Shown here piece by piece: positions 1-7,411 of a stretch of DNA of 11,002 bases. Source of the stretch: Phycisphaerae bacterium. Its GTDB lineage: Bacteria > Planctomycetota > Phycisphaerae > UBA1845 > Fen-1342. The stretch lies in the NCBI GenBank assembly GCA_026984555.1, contig JALSRY010000466.1, forward strand, positions 1-11,002. Direction: 5' to 3'. Position numbers and translations under genes: made by a program. Positions within the stretch are counted from its first letter, which is position 1. The number at the start of each line of letters is the position of its first letter. The notes beneath the pieces are model-generated. The model was given only the letters and a program-made list of their open reading frames with translations. It did not search any database and was not told the origin of the DNA.

Positions 1-16
1 GCCAGGCGAGCAAACA

Positions 17-36
17 CCCGGCAGGCAGCCGCCGGG
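17..36 (-). terminator. Weak intrinsic terminator candidate after the dockerin-tailed secreted protein
   Basis: Read on the minus strand just past the stop codon at 43, CCCGGC and GCCGGG form a 6-bp stem around an 8-base loop, followed by TGTTTG. The stem is short and the U-tract is broken, so this may be only a partial terminator. Confidence 0.35.
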
Positions 37-42
37 GGGCGT

Positions 43-1830
43 CTACTGGTAGTTGGCCAGCATATCCGCCAGGTCCGCCAGATCGACATCGCCGTCGAGG
101 TCGAAGTCGGCCTGGGCGTCATACGTCGGTGTCATGAACGTGGCGTTGTACGCGGCCAGCAGCTTGGCCAGGTCGGCCAGGTTCACGTTACGATCGAAAT
201 CGACGTCGCCCACGTGTCCCACGGCCACGACCGCCACGCCGCGCGACCCGCCCTCGATGACGTCGCGGTTGGCGCGGAAATCGACGGCGATGACATCGGC
301 ATCGTCGGCGAGGTTGGCGCCCATGAAGCCATCGCTGTCTTCGCGGGCGATGGGGCCGAAGGCGAGCGAATTACCGTTGTAACTGATCACGTCGCTCTCA
401 CGCAGCACCTGGTGCAGCGTGGCCGTCGAGGCGTCGTAGAAGTAGACGGCGTCGTCCCAGCGCGTGGGGCTGTTGGGATCGTTCGGATCGAACGGGATGC
501 CGGTGTCGTACAGACCGGCGAACGCGACGTTGCCGGCGTTGTTGATCGCGATGCCGGACAGGGCGTTGATGTACTCGCCGCCGGCGTTCGGATCGTTCGG
601 ATCGAAGAACACGAAGTACGGGCCGACCAGGCCGTCCTCGGGCACGGCATCGTCCGGGCCGGCGTCGGCGATGATGACGGGCGGCTCGTAGCCGGTGATC
701 CGTCCGCCGGTGATGATCGGGTTGTAGAGCAGCGCCTGGTAGGTCGGCACGTGGTTCGGGTCGGCGTCGTCGAAGCTCTCGGTCAGGACGGTGATCTGCC
801 CCTGGTTGTTCATATCGAAGTGGGCGTTCTCGAAGACATTGCTGCCGCCGCCGGTCGCCTTGTGATCCACGAACTTGTAGCCGGTGGGGGGGAGGATCGC
901 AACGGCGCCGGTGAAACCGTCACCATCCTCGAACGCATCGACCGCGATGATCTGCGGGCGCGAGGAGCCACCGTTGTTGGTGTCGTTGATGCCGAAGGCC
1001 ACATACTTGACGCCCTGGGCTTCGCCGAAGATCGGCTGGGTCTGGCGACCGTCGCCGGGGTCCACGGCCACGCCGTTGAGGTTCGCGAAGGTCTCGGCGT
1101 CGGCCTGGGCATAGGTATAGTCGGGCGTCTGCGAATTGCTCGGGTTGGTCTTGTCGTAGTTCCAGATGTTCACGCCGCTGGGGATATTGCCGGTGAAGGC
1201 GTCGAAGTTGGTGTTGCCGACATAAAAACCGTTGCCCCCGAGGATCGCGGAAGGCGTACCCAGGAAGGCGGTGCCGGTCTGGCCGTCGATACCGGGGCCG
1301 GCGAGGATCGGGGTGCCGGACTCGGGTTCGGGAATGGGAGTCTGCTCGCCGGGGACACAGGCGTGCCATTCGAGGTTGTTCTGCGCGCTGCCCGCGTAAT
1401 TCGCCCGCCAGATCAGGCTGCCGTCGGTGAGCATCTGGCCGACGGTATCCGAGTAGTTGGAAGACTCGTACACGATGATGTCGTTGCTGCTGTAGCCACC
1501 GGCGCTGTCGAGCTGGTCGGCGGTACCGAAGCAAACGACCGCGTAGGGGGTGACGCTGAAGGTGGTCACCCCGCCCAGGATGCGACCGTCCACAATGTTG
1601 ACGACCGAATTGTTCAACAGGGCGCCCCCGTCATCAAGCAAGAACGGTACCCACACACGGGTGCGCATGGTGTTGCCGGCGCCGAAAATCACGACCGAAT
1701 CGCTCGCCGCGAACACGCGGCCCTGTCGCAGCGTGGTGTCGCAGTCGAAATCGCAGTCCGCGGCCCACGCGGTCGAGCCGGCCGCCAGCAGCGCCAGGAC
1801 GGCCGTCCCCATCACACATCGCTTCAACAT
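43..1830 (-). CDS. Secreted protein with NxxGxxAF-like motifs and C-terminal dockerin-type repeats
   Basis: The product is 595 aa and probably exported. Residues 1-23 form a clear signal peptide: MLKR, a hydrophobic core, then AWA before ADCD. The body is rich in Asn, Gly and Asp and has no enzyme motif I recognise. Two short stretches resemble the NxxGxxAF tandem repeat of planctomycete surface proteins: NNQGQI at about 341-346 and NNAGNVAF at 430-437. FDPNDPN occurs twice. Residues 541-595 form a paired dockerin-type module (DVDFDRNVNLADLAKLL, then DFDLDGDVDLADLADML), expected to bind calcium. The ATG is supported by GGAGG seven bases upstream. It diverges from the S8 protease at 2476, which has the same kind of tail. 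I see no convincing promoter in the 120 bases upstream. Its function is unknown; a surface or structural role is inferred. Confidence 0.85.
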   Translation of the reverse strand: MLKRCVMGTAVLALLAAGSTAWAADCDFDCDTTLRQGRVFAASDSVVIFGAGNTMRTRVWVPFLLDDGGALLNNSVVNIVDGRILGGVTTFSVTPYAVVCFGTADQLDSAGGYSSNDIIVYESSNYSDTVGQMLTDGSLIWRANYAGSAQNNLEWHACVPGEQTPIPEPESGTPILAGPGIDGQTGTAFLGTPSAILGGNGFYVGNTNFDAFTGNIPSGVNIWNYDKTNPSNSQTPDYTYAQADAETFANLNGVAVDPGDGRQTQPIFGEAQGVKYVAFGINDTNNGGSSRPQIIAVDAFEDGDGFTGAVAILPPTGYKFVDHKATGGGSNVFENAHFDMNNQGQITVLTESFDDADPNHVPTYQALLYNPIITGGRITGYEPPVIIADAGPDDAVPEDGLVGPYFVFFDPNDPNAGGEYINALSGIAINNAGNVAFAGLYDTGIPFDPNDPNSPTRWDDAVYFYDASTATLHQVLRESDVISYNGNSLAFGPIAREDSDGFMGANLADDADVIAVDFRANRDVIEGGSRGVAVVAVGHVGDVDFDRNVNLADLAKLLAAYNATFMTPTYDAQADFDLDGDVDLADLADMLANYQ

Positions 1831-2197
1831 GGCATTCCTCCGAGAAATCTCTCAAGACCAAAGCACACGGGCACGCGGCGGCGCCCACTTGCACGCAAAC
1901 ATTTTGCGCCGTTTCGACAACCTCTTCGCAAAGAAAGGTGGCTTTCGCCGCGACGGCAAACAATCCTCGCCGCGAAAACGCAAGACTTGGCTCGCTTTCC
2001 CTCGCTCGCTTCCTTGTGCACCCTTCCGGCGGCACGCGCGAGCCCTCACCTCGGCGCGCCACCCCCCTCGGTCAGCTCCCTGGCTCGATACGCTCGCGGG
2101 CCGTCACGAGACCATCGGCTCCCGCCAGCGACGGACGGCGAACGCGGCTCCGTCTGCATCCGCTCGCAGCGGCCCCGCTGGCCCACACGGTCCATCG

Positions 2198-2240
2198 AAC
2201 CACACCTCACAGCATACCACAACACCCCATCCACCACAAC
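2198..2240 (+). other. A/C-rich, almost G-free tract
   Basis: In these 43 bases the plus strand has one G (2212) and three T (2207, 2215, 2230); the other 39 are A or C. The surrounding DNA is G+C-rich on both strands, so the strand asymmetry is sharp. A C-rich, unstructured RNA of this kind could be a Rho loading (rut) site, or the opposite G/T-rich strand could have a role. Neither is demonstrated. Confidence 0.5.
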
Positions 2241-2376
2241 GAAGAACATGCCAAAACCGGACGAAGAACCGGCGCGAAGCCCGCGGACCTCTCCCAGCGC
2301 AGCACCGGGGACCGCCCCCCTTGGAGATGCCGTCCGCCAAACCGGCTTCCGCCCGGTAAAACCGCGCATTTCCCGG

Positions 2377-2404
2377 TTGACATTCGGATCGGCGCCGATA
2401 GCGT
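2377..2404 (+). promoter_or_regulatory. Candidate sigma-70-type promoter of the S8 protease gene
   Basis: A perfect -35 hexamer TTGACA (2377-2382) is followed after 16 bases by TAGCGT (2399-2404), a weak -10 matching three of six consensus positions. Transcription would start near 2411 and leave a leader of about 65 bases. The -35 is convincing; the -10 is not, so an alternative sigma factor or an activator may be involved. Confidence 0.45.
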
Positions 2405-2411
2405 GGAAAGT

Positions 2412-2437
2412 GAGGCCGCCCAGAGGGCGGGCGGCTC
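2412..2437 (+). promoter_or_regulatory. Hairpin at the 5' end of the protease leader
   Basis: GAG(G)CCGCCC at 2412-2421 pairs with GGGCGGCTC at 2429-2437, giving nine pairs with one bulged G and a 7-base loop. If transcription starts near 2411, this hairpin sits at the very 5' end of the mRNA, a position where stems are known to protect messages from decay. It leaves the Shine-Dalgarno GGGAGG at 2461-2466 free. Confidence 0.4.
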
Positions 2438-2475
2438 ATCCGTTCATGTCTGCTCCAGGTGGGAGGTATGTAGTG

Positions 2476-4044
2476 ATGCTGTGCGCAAAAAAACGATGGG
2501 CGGCCTCTTTGGCCGCGACGACTGCTCTCGTACTACCGCTGCTGGCCGTGGCCGGCGAAAACCGCATCCCGGTCCGGGCACCCGACGTGTTCGGCGGCTG
2601 GGCTTCGAACCATGTGATCGTGCGTGTCGTACCAGGCGTACACCCCGTGCGACGAGCCGACGGCCAGGTGACGCTCGCGCCTGAGGGGAAACAGGTCGGC
2701 CCCGCCTCCGCCGAGTTGGCGGATGTGCTGGCGCACTGGCACGTCGGAGCGATCACCCCGACGGCCCGGCCCGCTCCGAAAAACGCCGCGCTCGCCCGGC
2801 GAATCGGTCTCGATCGCTACTACACCCTGCATCTCCCCGCCGGTACCGACACACCAGCGCTCGCGGCGCGGCTCGCCGCATTCTCCGGGCTGATCGAACG
2901 CGCCGAGCTCGACGGCGTGGGGGGCATGCTCCAGACCATCCCCAACGATCCATCGTTCGGCGAGCAGTGGGGCCTGAACAACACCGGCCAGACCGTCCAC
3001 GGCGATCCCGGCACGGCGGATGCCGACATCGACGCGCCCGAAGCGTGGGACCTCGAAACCGGCGGCGATGACGTGATTATCGCGATCATCGACAGCGGCG
3101 TGAGCTACAGCCATCCCGATCTCGCCGCCAAGCTCGTCCCCGGCTGGAACGTCCAGGCCGGCAACGACGACGCCGACGATAGCTGGTACATCTCGCACGG
3201 CACGCACTGCGCCGGCATCGCCGCCGCCATCGGCGACAACAACGAGGGGATTTGCGGCGTGAGCTGGGGCGCGCGGATCATGCCCGTCAAGGTGCTCAAC
3301 ACGTTCGGCAACGGTACCGAAACCGATTGCGGCAACGGCGTGATCTGGGCGGCGGACCACGGCGCCAAGGTGGGTTCGATGAGCCTGGGCTTCACGCAGG
3401 GATCGAGCTTCTTCCACGACGCAATCATCTATGGCCACGACGCCGGCATGGTGCTGTGCGTCGCCACGGGCAACACGCCGGGCGTGCCGATTTTCTACCC
3501 CGCCCGCTGGCCCGAGACGATCGCCGTCGGCGCCACCGACAACGACGACGTGCTGGCCGACTTCACGACCACCGGGCCGGAGATGTCCGTCGTCGCGCCC
3601 GGGGTGGAAATCTACTCCTGCTGGGACACGGCCACCAAGCCCAACACCTACGTCTACGACGGCGGAACGTCGATGGCCTGTCCGCACGTGTCCGGTCTCG
3701 CCGCCCTGATCTTTTCCGCCAACCCCGACCTCACCAACGACCAGGTCCGCTATCTCATCGAGTCCACCGCGGACGATCTCGGCACGCCCGGGTGGGACGA
3801 AGAGTACGGCTGGGGTCGCATCAACGCATTCGCCGCCGTCAGCGCTGCCATCCAGCCGCACGTGGACGGCGATATCGACGGTGACGGCGATGTGGACTTG
3901 CAGGACCTGTCGCTCTTGCTCGCTTCTTACGGCTCCTGCGCAGGCGATGTCAACTACCTGCCCGAGGCCGATATCGACGACAGCGGGTGCGTGGACTTGC
4001 AGGACCTGTCGCTGTTGCTGGCGAACTACGGCTACGGAACGTAG
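2476..4044 (+). CDS. Secreted subtilisin-family (S8) serine protease with C-terminal dockerin-type repeats
   Basis: The product is a 522-aa subtilase that should hydrolyse proteins outside the cytoplasm. Residues 1 to about 26 are a signal peptide (MLCAKKRW, then an Ala/Leu core ending LAVAG). Residues 30-150 look like a pro-region. The catalytic domain starts near PNDPSFGEQWGLNNTGQ (156) and holds the full set: Asp206 (IIDSGV), His241 (HGTHCAG), oxyanion Asn333 (ATGN) and Ser399 (GGTSMACPHVSG). Six cysteines in this domain (245, 260, 285, 328, 382, 402) may form disulphides. Residues 464-522 are a dockerin-type pair (DIDGDGDVDLQDLSLLL and DIDDSGCVDLQDLSLLL). The frame stays open far upstream without stops, but the real start is ATG 2476: GGGAGG lies nine bases before it and the signal peptide begins there. 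It is divergent to another dockerin-tailed secreted protein. The family is certain; the substrate is unknown. Confidence 0.95.
   Translation: MLCAKKRWAASLAATTALVLPLLAVAGENRIPVRAPDVFGGWASNHVIVRVVPGVHPVRRADGQVTLAPEGKQVGPASAELADVLAHWHVGAITPTARPAPKNAALARRIGLDRYYTLHLPAGTDTPALAARLAAFSGLIERAELDGVGGMLQTIPNDPSFGEQWGLNNTGQTVHGDPGTADADIDAPEAWDLETGGDDVIIAIIDSGVSYSHPDLAAKLVPGWNVQAGNDDADDSWYISHGTHCAGIAAAIGDNNEGICGVSWGARIMPVKVLNTFGNGTETDCGNGVIWAADHGAKVGSMSLGFTQGSSFFHDAIIYGHDAGMVLCVATGNTPGVPIFYPARWPETIAVGATDNDDVLADFTTTGPEMSVVAPGVEIYSCWDTATKPNTYVYDGGTSMACPHVSGLAALIFSANPDLTNDQVRYLIESTADDLGTPGWDEEYGWGRINAFAAVSAAIQPHVDGDIDGDGDVDLQDLSLLLASYGSCAGDVNYLPEADIDDSGCVDLQDLSLLLANYGYGT
3871..4013 (+). repeat. Internal 99-base-period duplication encoding the protease's dockerin repeats
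   Basis: GATATCGACG occurs at 3871 and 3970, and an identical 23-base segment encoding VDLQDLSL occurs at 3892-3914 and 3991-4013. Both pairs are offset by exactly 99 bases (33 codons). The match at DNA level, not just protein level, points to a recent tandem duplication or gene-conversion event. The corresponding repeats of the gene at 43-1830 are not identical in this way. Confidence 0.8.
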
Positions 4045-4111
4045 CCGCGCAGACACCGCGCGCTGGCGGAGGGAACACGCCTGTTGTGCTGTGCCGTGTC
4101 CGGCGTCTCGT

Positions 4112-4145
4112 GGGGAGGACGGTCGCTTTCGGCCGACTCCTCCCC
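4112..4145. terminator. Strong hairpin between convergent genes, possible bidirectional terminator
   Basis: GGGGAGGA (4112-4119) pairs with TCCTCCCC (4138-4145), and CGGTCG (4120-4125) pairs with CGGCCG (4130-4135) around a CTTT loop. Only a two-base AC bulge interrupts this 14-bp stem, which contains one G-T pair. It lies between the end of the S8 protease gene (4044) and the end of lpxI (4174). No U-tract follows on either strand, so termination may depend on other factors. Confidence 0.45.
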
Positions 4146-4173
4146 GCGGGGGCGGGGGGATTGTCGGCGGTTG

Positions 4174-5082
4174 TCAACGCGTCGCCGAAGTGCCCGATCG
4201 TCCGATAACGGCAATGCGCCGGCGTTCGGCGAGTCGCAGCATCCGCTCCCGTTCGAGCAGAATCGTCTTGCCGGCTTCGACGACCAACCCGCGGGCGCCG
4301 GCGGCACTGAGCTCTTCGATCGTGTGGGGGCCGACCGTGGGCACGTCGAAACGCATGTCCTGATCCGGCTTGGCGACTTTCACCAGCGTCCAACCACCCT
4401 GCGGGCAGAGCCGGCCGGCGCGTTCAATGAGCCGGTCGGTTCCCTCGATCGCCTCCACCGCGATGACCTCGCGTTCCTTGACCGCGATCGACTGCCCGAT
4501 ATCCATCCCCGCGATCTGTTTGACCAGTGGCCAGCCAAAATCGGCATCGGCGAGCACCTGTCCGGGGGCGTCCTCCAGGGGCCGCACGCCCGCGGACGTC
4601 AGCAGCCCGGCCTGCGCCAGCGCCTCGGGAATGTACCGGGTCGAATCCACCAGCGTCAGTCCTCGCCGCTCCATCTCGTCCGCCACCGCCCGCAACAGCG
4701 TATCGTTGCGCTTGTCGCGGGTGCGAAAATACCACACACGTATGCTCGTCAGGTCGGGCAGGTAACGCAACCACTGGAGCCAGCGTGGCCCGGCGAACAT
4801 CTCACCCTTCCGCACGCGACCGACCATCACGACTTCGCGACAACCAGCGCGGCGTAACGCCCGAATCCACCGCCCGAGCTGCACGATCCCCCGCCAGCAG
4901 AACCCGCTCGCCAACTCGCGTAACGCCGGGTCCGCACACCCCCGCAGCGCCACCACGACCACGCGCCGACCCGCCCGCCGGGCGTTGCGAGCCACGAGCC
5001 GCGGCAACTCGCCCTCCCCCGCGATCAGGCCGAGCGGCGCCGAATCGGTCGTGGTCCAAGCACGAACACGGGACGCACCCAT
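4174..5082 (-). CDS. lpxI: UDP-2,3-diacylglucosamine pyrophosphatase, LpxI type
   Basis: The product is 302 aa and matches the LpxI (DUF1009) family. This family hydrolyses UDP-2,3-diacylglucosamine to lipid X and UMP in lipid A synthesis and replaces LpxH in many bacteria. The N-terminal signature is GLIAGEGELPRLVARNAR (residues 18-35). VGRVRKGEMF (87-96) and RNDTLLRAVADEMERRG (125-141) follow. The C-terminal signature DMRFDVPTVGPHTIEEL (242-258) contains the conserved acidic residues thought to bind the catalytic metal. Start ATG 5082 overlaps the stop of the J-domain gene as TGATG, which argues for translational coupling; an AGGA lies ten bases upstream. The usual lpxA/lpxB neighbours are not in the window. 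It implies an outer membrane with lipid A. The family call is firm; activity is inferred. Confidence 0.9.
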   Translation of the reverse strand: MGASRVRAWTTTDSAPLGLIAGEGELPRLVARNARRAGRRVVVVALRGCADPALRELASGFCWRGIVQLGRWIRALRRAGCREVVMVGRVRKGEMFAGPRWLQWLRYLPDLTSIRVWYFRTRDKRNDTLLRAVADEMERRGLTLVDSTRYIPEALAQAGLLTSAGVRPLEDAPGQVLADADFGWPLVKQIAGMDIGQSIAVKEREVIAVEAIEGTDRLIERAGRLCPQGGWTLVKVAKPDQDMRFDVPTVGPHTIEELSAAGARGLVVEAGKTILLERERMLRLAERRRIAVIGRSGTSATR

Positions 5083-5705
5083 CACGGCGATTTCCTGGTC
5101 GAATCGGCGCATCGCCCCGTGTCGGTCCGCTCGGAATCCGAGCCGGCGACCGGCAGCCTGCCCGCCTCGTACGCCCCGACGAGCCGCGCGTAGGCCGCCT
5201 GGTAGACGATGAAGCGGGTGTGGTACTCGCGCCGCTGGGCTGCGTCGGGCGCCCGATCCGGGTGCCAGCGCAAGCACACCCCGTGCCAGGCCGACTTGAG
5301 TTCCGCCCGGCTCGCCGACGACGACAGACCGAACAGCGCCAACGCGTCGGCCTCGGGCAGCTCGGCGGCCCGCCGGCGAATCTGCGACCTGGCCGTGGCC
5401 TGTTCCTGTGGGCTGGCGGCCTGGAACCATTTCCAATCCCAGACGTCCGGCAGCATGGCGCCGAAACTCGTTCCCAGTACCGTCAGCGCCCGGGTGAACG
5501 GCCGCCCGCGCAGCCCGAGCAGACTGTCGATCAGCAGTCCCCCGGTCGCGGCGACCTTGCCGCCCACGCCCGCCGCCCGCCGGCGCTGGGCCGCCCGCTC
5601 GCCGCGCAACAGCGGCTCGACGTCCTGCTGCCATACGCGGCGCAGGAAGCGGGTCAGCGCTTCGTCTCCGGGAGTCGCGGGTTGTGGTGGTGCGGAGCCG
5701 GCCAT
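5082..5705 (-). CDS. J-domain (DnaJ-like) protein with a unique N-terminal region
   Basis: The product is 207 aa. The C-terminal third (about 118-181) is a J domain: EADALALFGLSSSASRAELK, then LRWHPDRAP with the HPD motif at 148-150, then the last helix. The HPD motif is what stimulates ATP hydrolysis by Hsp70 (DnaK). The G/F-rich, zinc-finger and client-binding parts of true DnaJ are missing. The N-terminal 115 residues are Arg/Ala-rich, with a mildly hydrophobic stretch (51-65, 74-85) that could touch a membrane or a partner. ATG 5705 is chosen because further upstream the frame runs into the divergent promoter region and has no plausible protein sequence; AGGA lies about 11 bases before it. 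The gene ends in a TGATG overlap with lpxI, so the two are probably one transcript. Client and role are unknown. Confidence 0.8.
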   Translation of the reverse strand: MAGSAPPQPATPGDEALTRFLRRVWQQDVEPLLRGERAAQRRRAAGVGGKVAATGGLLIDSLLGLRGRPFTRALTVLGTSFGAMLPDVWDWKWFQAASPQEQATARSQIRRRAAELPEADALALFGLSSSASRAELKSAWHGVCLRWHPDRAPDAAQRREYHTRFIVYQAAYARLVGAYEAGRLPVAGSDSERTDTGRCADSTRKSP

Positions 5706-5748
5706 GTTCGAAACATCCTGGCGACGATCCCCACGATCGCCCCAAATG

Positions 5749-5778
5749 TTTATATCATGCCCGTCGACAAAATGGCAG
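5749..5778 (-). promoter_or_regulatory. Candidate promoter of the J-domain/lpxI unit
   Basis: On the minus strand TATAAA (5754-5749) lies 18 bases after CTGCCA (5778-5773), which matches four of six -35 positions. A start near 5742 would give a leader of about 37 bases. The AT-rich TGATATAAAC stands out in otherwise G+C-rich DNA, but the -35 is weak. Confidence 0.3.
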
Positions 5779-5806
5779 TCTTTGCGACACATGCAAGCGA
5801 GTGGAC

Positions 5807-7411
5807 ATGATCGCCAACGCCTACGCAGCCTGGGCAAACACCGCCGACCCCGCCGTCCCGCCGGTCGTCATCGTCGGCTTCGCCCTGATCGTGGCGGTCG
5901 TTGTCGCCCTCTGGCGGCGCCGGCTGCCGGCCGGCCTGGGCGAAGGACTGTTGACGGCGTCGGTCAGCGCCGGCGCGATCGCGGCGGTGGCGTTCGACGC
6001 CGGCGGACACCTGCGCCCTACCCCACTCGGTCACGTGCTCACCGGCCTCGCGATCGTCTGGTACGCGCTGGGGCGCGTCAGCGCCCGCGCACCTTCGCCG
6101 ACAGGCGACGATCCCGACCGCGAAGAACGTCTGGCCCGCGCCCAGGTGTTCGCGCTCGCCGGACTGATCGCCGGGCTGGGCGCTTTCGTCACGTGTACGC
6201 TCGCCCGCGGCAACTTCTCCGCCGCCTCCCCGTGGTCCCCCGCCGCCACCGATTACCTGCTGCTGTTGATGCTGGCAGTCACAGTCTGCGTGTTTCGCAC
6301 AGGCCGATGGGCGCCGTTGCCGCTTTGCGCGCTGCTCGTCTGGCTCGTTCTCGCGACACTCTCCCTCGACACGCCGTGGCTCACGCCGCGGCACTGGCGG
6401 GTCATACTGCCCGCCGCCGGCACCGGGCTGCTGGTGCTCGTGTTGGCCGCCGTGATCGTCCGCTGGCGCGCCAGGCGAAAAGCCTGGTTGCGAGACCCCC
6501 AAGTCGTCCCGGACTTCCCCCCGCCCGGCCGTGGGCTTACCGGCCTGGTCGTTCTCGTCGGCGTAGCCATCGGCGTGTTCGGATTGCGCTTTCCCACGCT
6601 CGGCGTAACCGGGCCGGCGTTGCTGGCGGCCGGCCTGGCCGTCCTGATCACCGCGCATTGGGCGGCGCGGGTCGGGCTCGGAGCCCTCGGGCTCGCTTTG
6701 GCGGGGGCGGGCATCGTCACGGGGTGCCTTCGCTGGATCGCACCGGGCTGGAATGGCGGAGTGTGCGGGCTGGCGCTGGCGGGCGGCTATCTGCTCTGGC
6801 TGGCGCGATTCTGGCAACAGCAACTCGACGGCGAACGGGCGTGGACGACCGCCGGCCGACTCATCGCCCCCGCGCGGGTGTTGGCGTGGGCCGCCGCCGC
6901 CGGGGCTCTCATCTCCGCCGCCAGTGCGGTCGGCGCGCAGGCCCCGACGCCTCCGCTGTGGGCCGATGCCCTCACCCTGCTGCTCGCACTCGGGGCGATG
7001 AGCCTGTTCGTGCGTGATAGCGGAGCAACCGGCGCCGGTGGATCGGCAGCGGCTGCATGCCTGCTCGCGGCGGCCGCGGTCGTTCCCGGAGATCGGCTGC
7101 TGGGCCCCATGATCGCGACGTCGCTTTGGCCGCTCGCGGTATGGGCAGCGGTCGTCTCGCTGCTGGCCCTGCGCATCGCCCTGGCCGGTGGGTGCCCTCC
7201 GGGACGCCCCGTCTACCGGGGCCTGCTCGGCGGCATGTTCCCGGTCGCGATCCTCACCGGGGTCTCGTGGCATGGTTTCGACCGCCAAGCGCTGGCCACG
7301 CTCGTGTTGACCGCCGCCGCGCTGGCCGTGGCATTCATGCCCGCCCGCGACGCCAGCGGAGCCGCCGCATCCACACCGGAACACGCGGAAACACCGGCGT
7401 GCGAAGAGTAA
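5807..7411 (+). CDS. Large polytopic membrane protein of unknown function
   Basis: The product is 534 aa and mostly hydrophobic. I count about 16 candidate membrane spans, roughly at 18-36, 47-64, 75-92, 111-133, 150-164, 169-187, 197-219, 243-262, 266-284, 287-307, 316-335, 354-376, 387-402, 411-427, 436-459, 472-488 and 494-511; some may be spurious. There are no long soluble domains. The longest charged loops are at 93-110 (PTGDDPDREER), 220-242 and 336-352 (FWQQQLDGERAW). The C-terminal tail is short and acidic. I recognise no transporter or enzyme signature. Start is uncertain: ATG 5807 lacks a strong Shine-Dalgarno sequence, and an in-frame GTG at 5801 is an alternative. It is divergent from the J-domain/lpxI unit and convergent with iscX, so its neighbours give no functional clue. 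Confidence 0.7.
   Translation: MIANAYAAWANTADPAVPPVVIVGFALIVAVVVALWRRRLPAGLGEGLLTASVSAGAIAAVAFDAGGHLRPTPLGHVLTGLAIVWYALGRVSARAPSPTGDDPDREERLARAQVFALAGLIAGLGAFVTCTLARGNFSAASPWSPAATDYLLLLMLAVTVCVFRTGRWAPLPLCALLVWLVLATLSLDTPWLTPRHWRVILPAAGTGLLVLVLAAVIVRWRARRKAWLRDPQVVPDFPPPGRGLTGLVVLVGVAIGVFGLRFPTLGVTGPALLAAGLAVLITAHWAARVGLGALGLALAGAGIVTGCLRWIAPGWNGGVCGLALAGGYLLWLARFWQQQLDGERAWTTAGRLIAPARVLAWAAAAGALISAASAVGAQAPTPPLWADALTLLLALGAMSLFVRDSGATGAGGSAAAACLLAAAAVVPGDRLLGPMIATSLWPLAVWAAVVSLLALRIALAGGCPPGRPVYRGLLGGMFPVAILTGVSWHGFDRQALATLVLTAAALAVAFMPARDASGAAASTPEHAETPACEE

Larger units (their letters stand above)
1831..2475. other. 645-base gene-free divergent intergenic region
   Basis: No reading frame here looks like a real protein on either strand; the open frames give Arg/Pro/Ala-rich translations with no family likeness. 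The region holds a pyrimidine-rich stretch near 1990-2015, a 9-base direct repeat TCGCCGCGA at 1945 and 1967, an A/C-rich strand-asymmetric tract (2198-2240) and the promoter and leader of the S8 protease gene (2377-2475). The Shine-Dalgarno sequence of the minus-strand gene lies at its left edge. It is long compared with the other gaps in the window, so a small RNA or regulatory sites are possible but not shown. Confidence 0.6.

Noticed and set aside
2046..2439. Overlapping minus-strand frames in the divergent gap
   Set aside because: No signal peptide, domain or ribosome-binding site supports them, and the translations are Arg/Gly/Ser-rich as expected from random G+C-rich DNA.
2468..2473. 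Start-stop ATGTAG between the protease Shine-Dalgarno and its start codon
   Set aside because: It begins only one base after GGGAGG, too close for ribosome initiation, so it is most likely chance.
214..2475. A plus-strand frame open for over 2 kb, antisense to the first gene and continuous with the S8 protease frame
   Set aside because: Its translation is Val/Asp/Gly/Arg-rich with no family likeness, and the protease has its own signal peptide and Shine-Dalgarno site at 2476. Lack of stops is explained by G/C-biased codon third positions.
2533..4056. Long minus-strand open frame antisense to the protease
   Set aside because: The S8 catalytic motifs are on the plus strand; the antisense translation is compositionally biased and has no recognisable motif.
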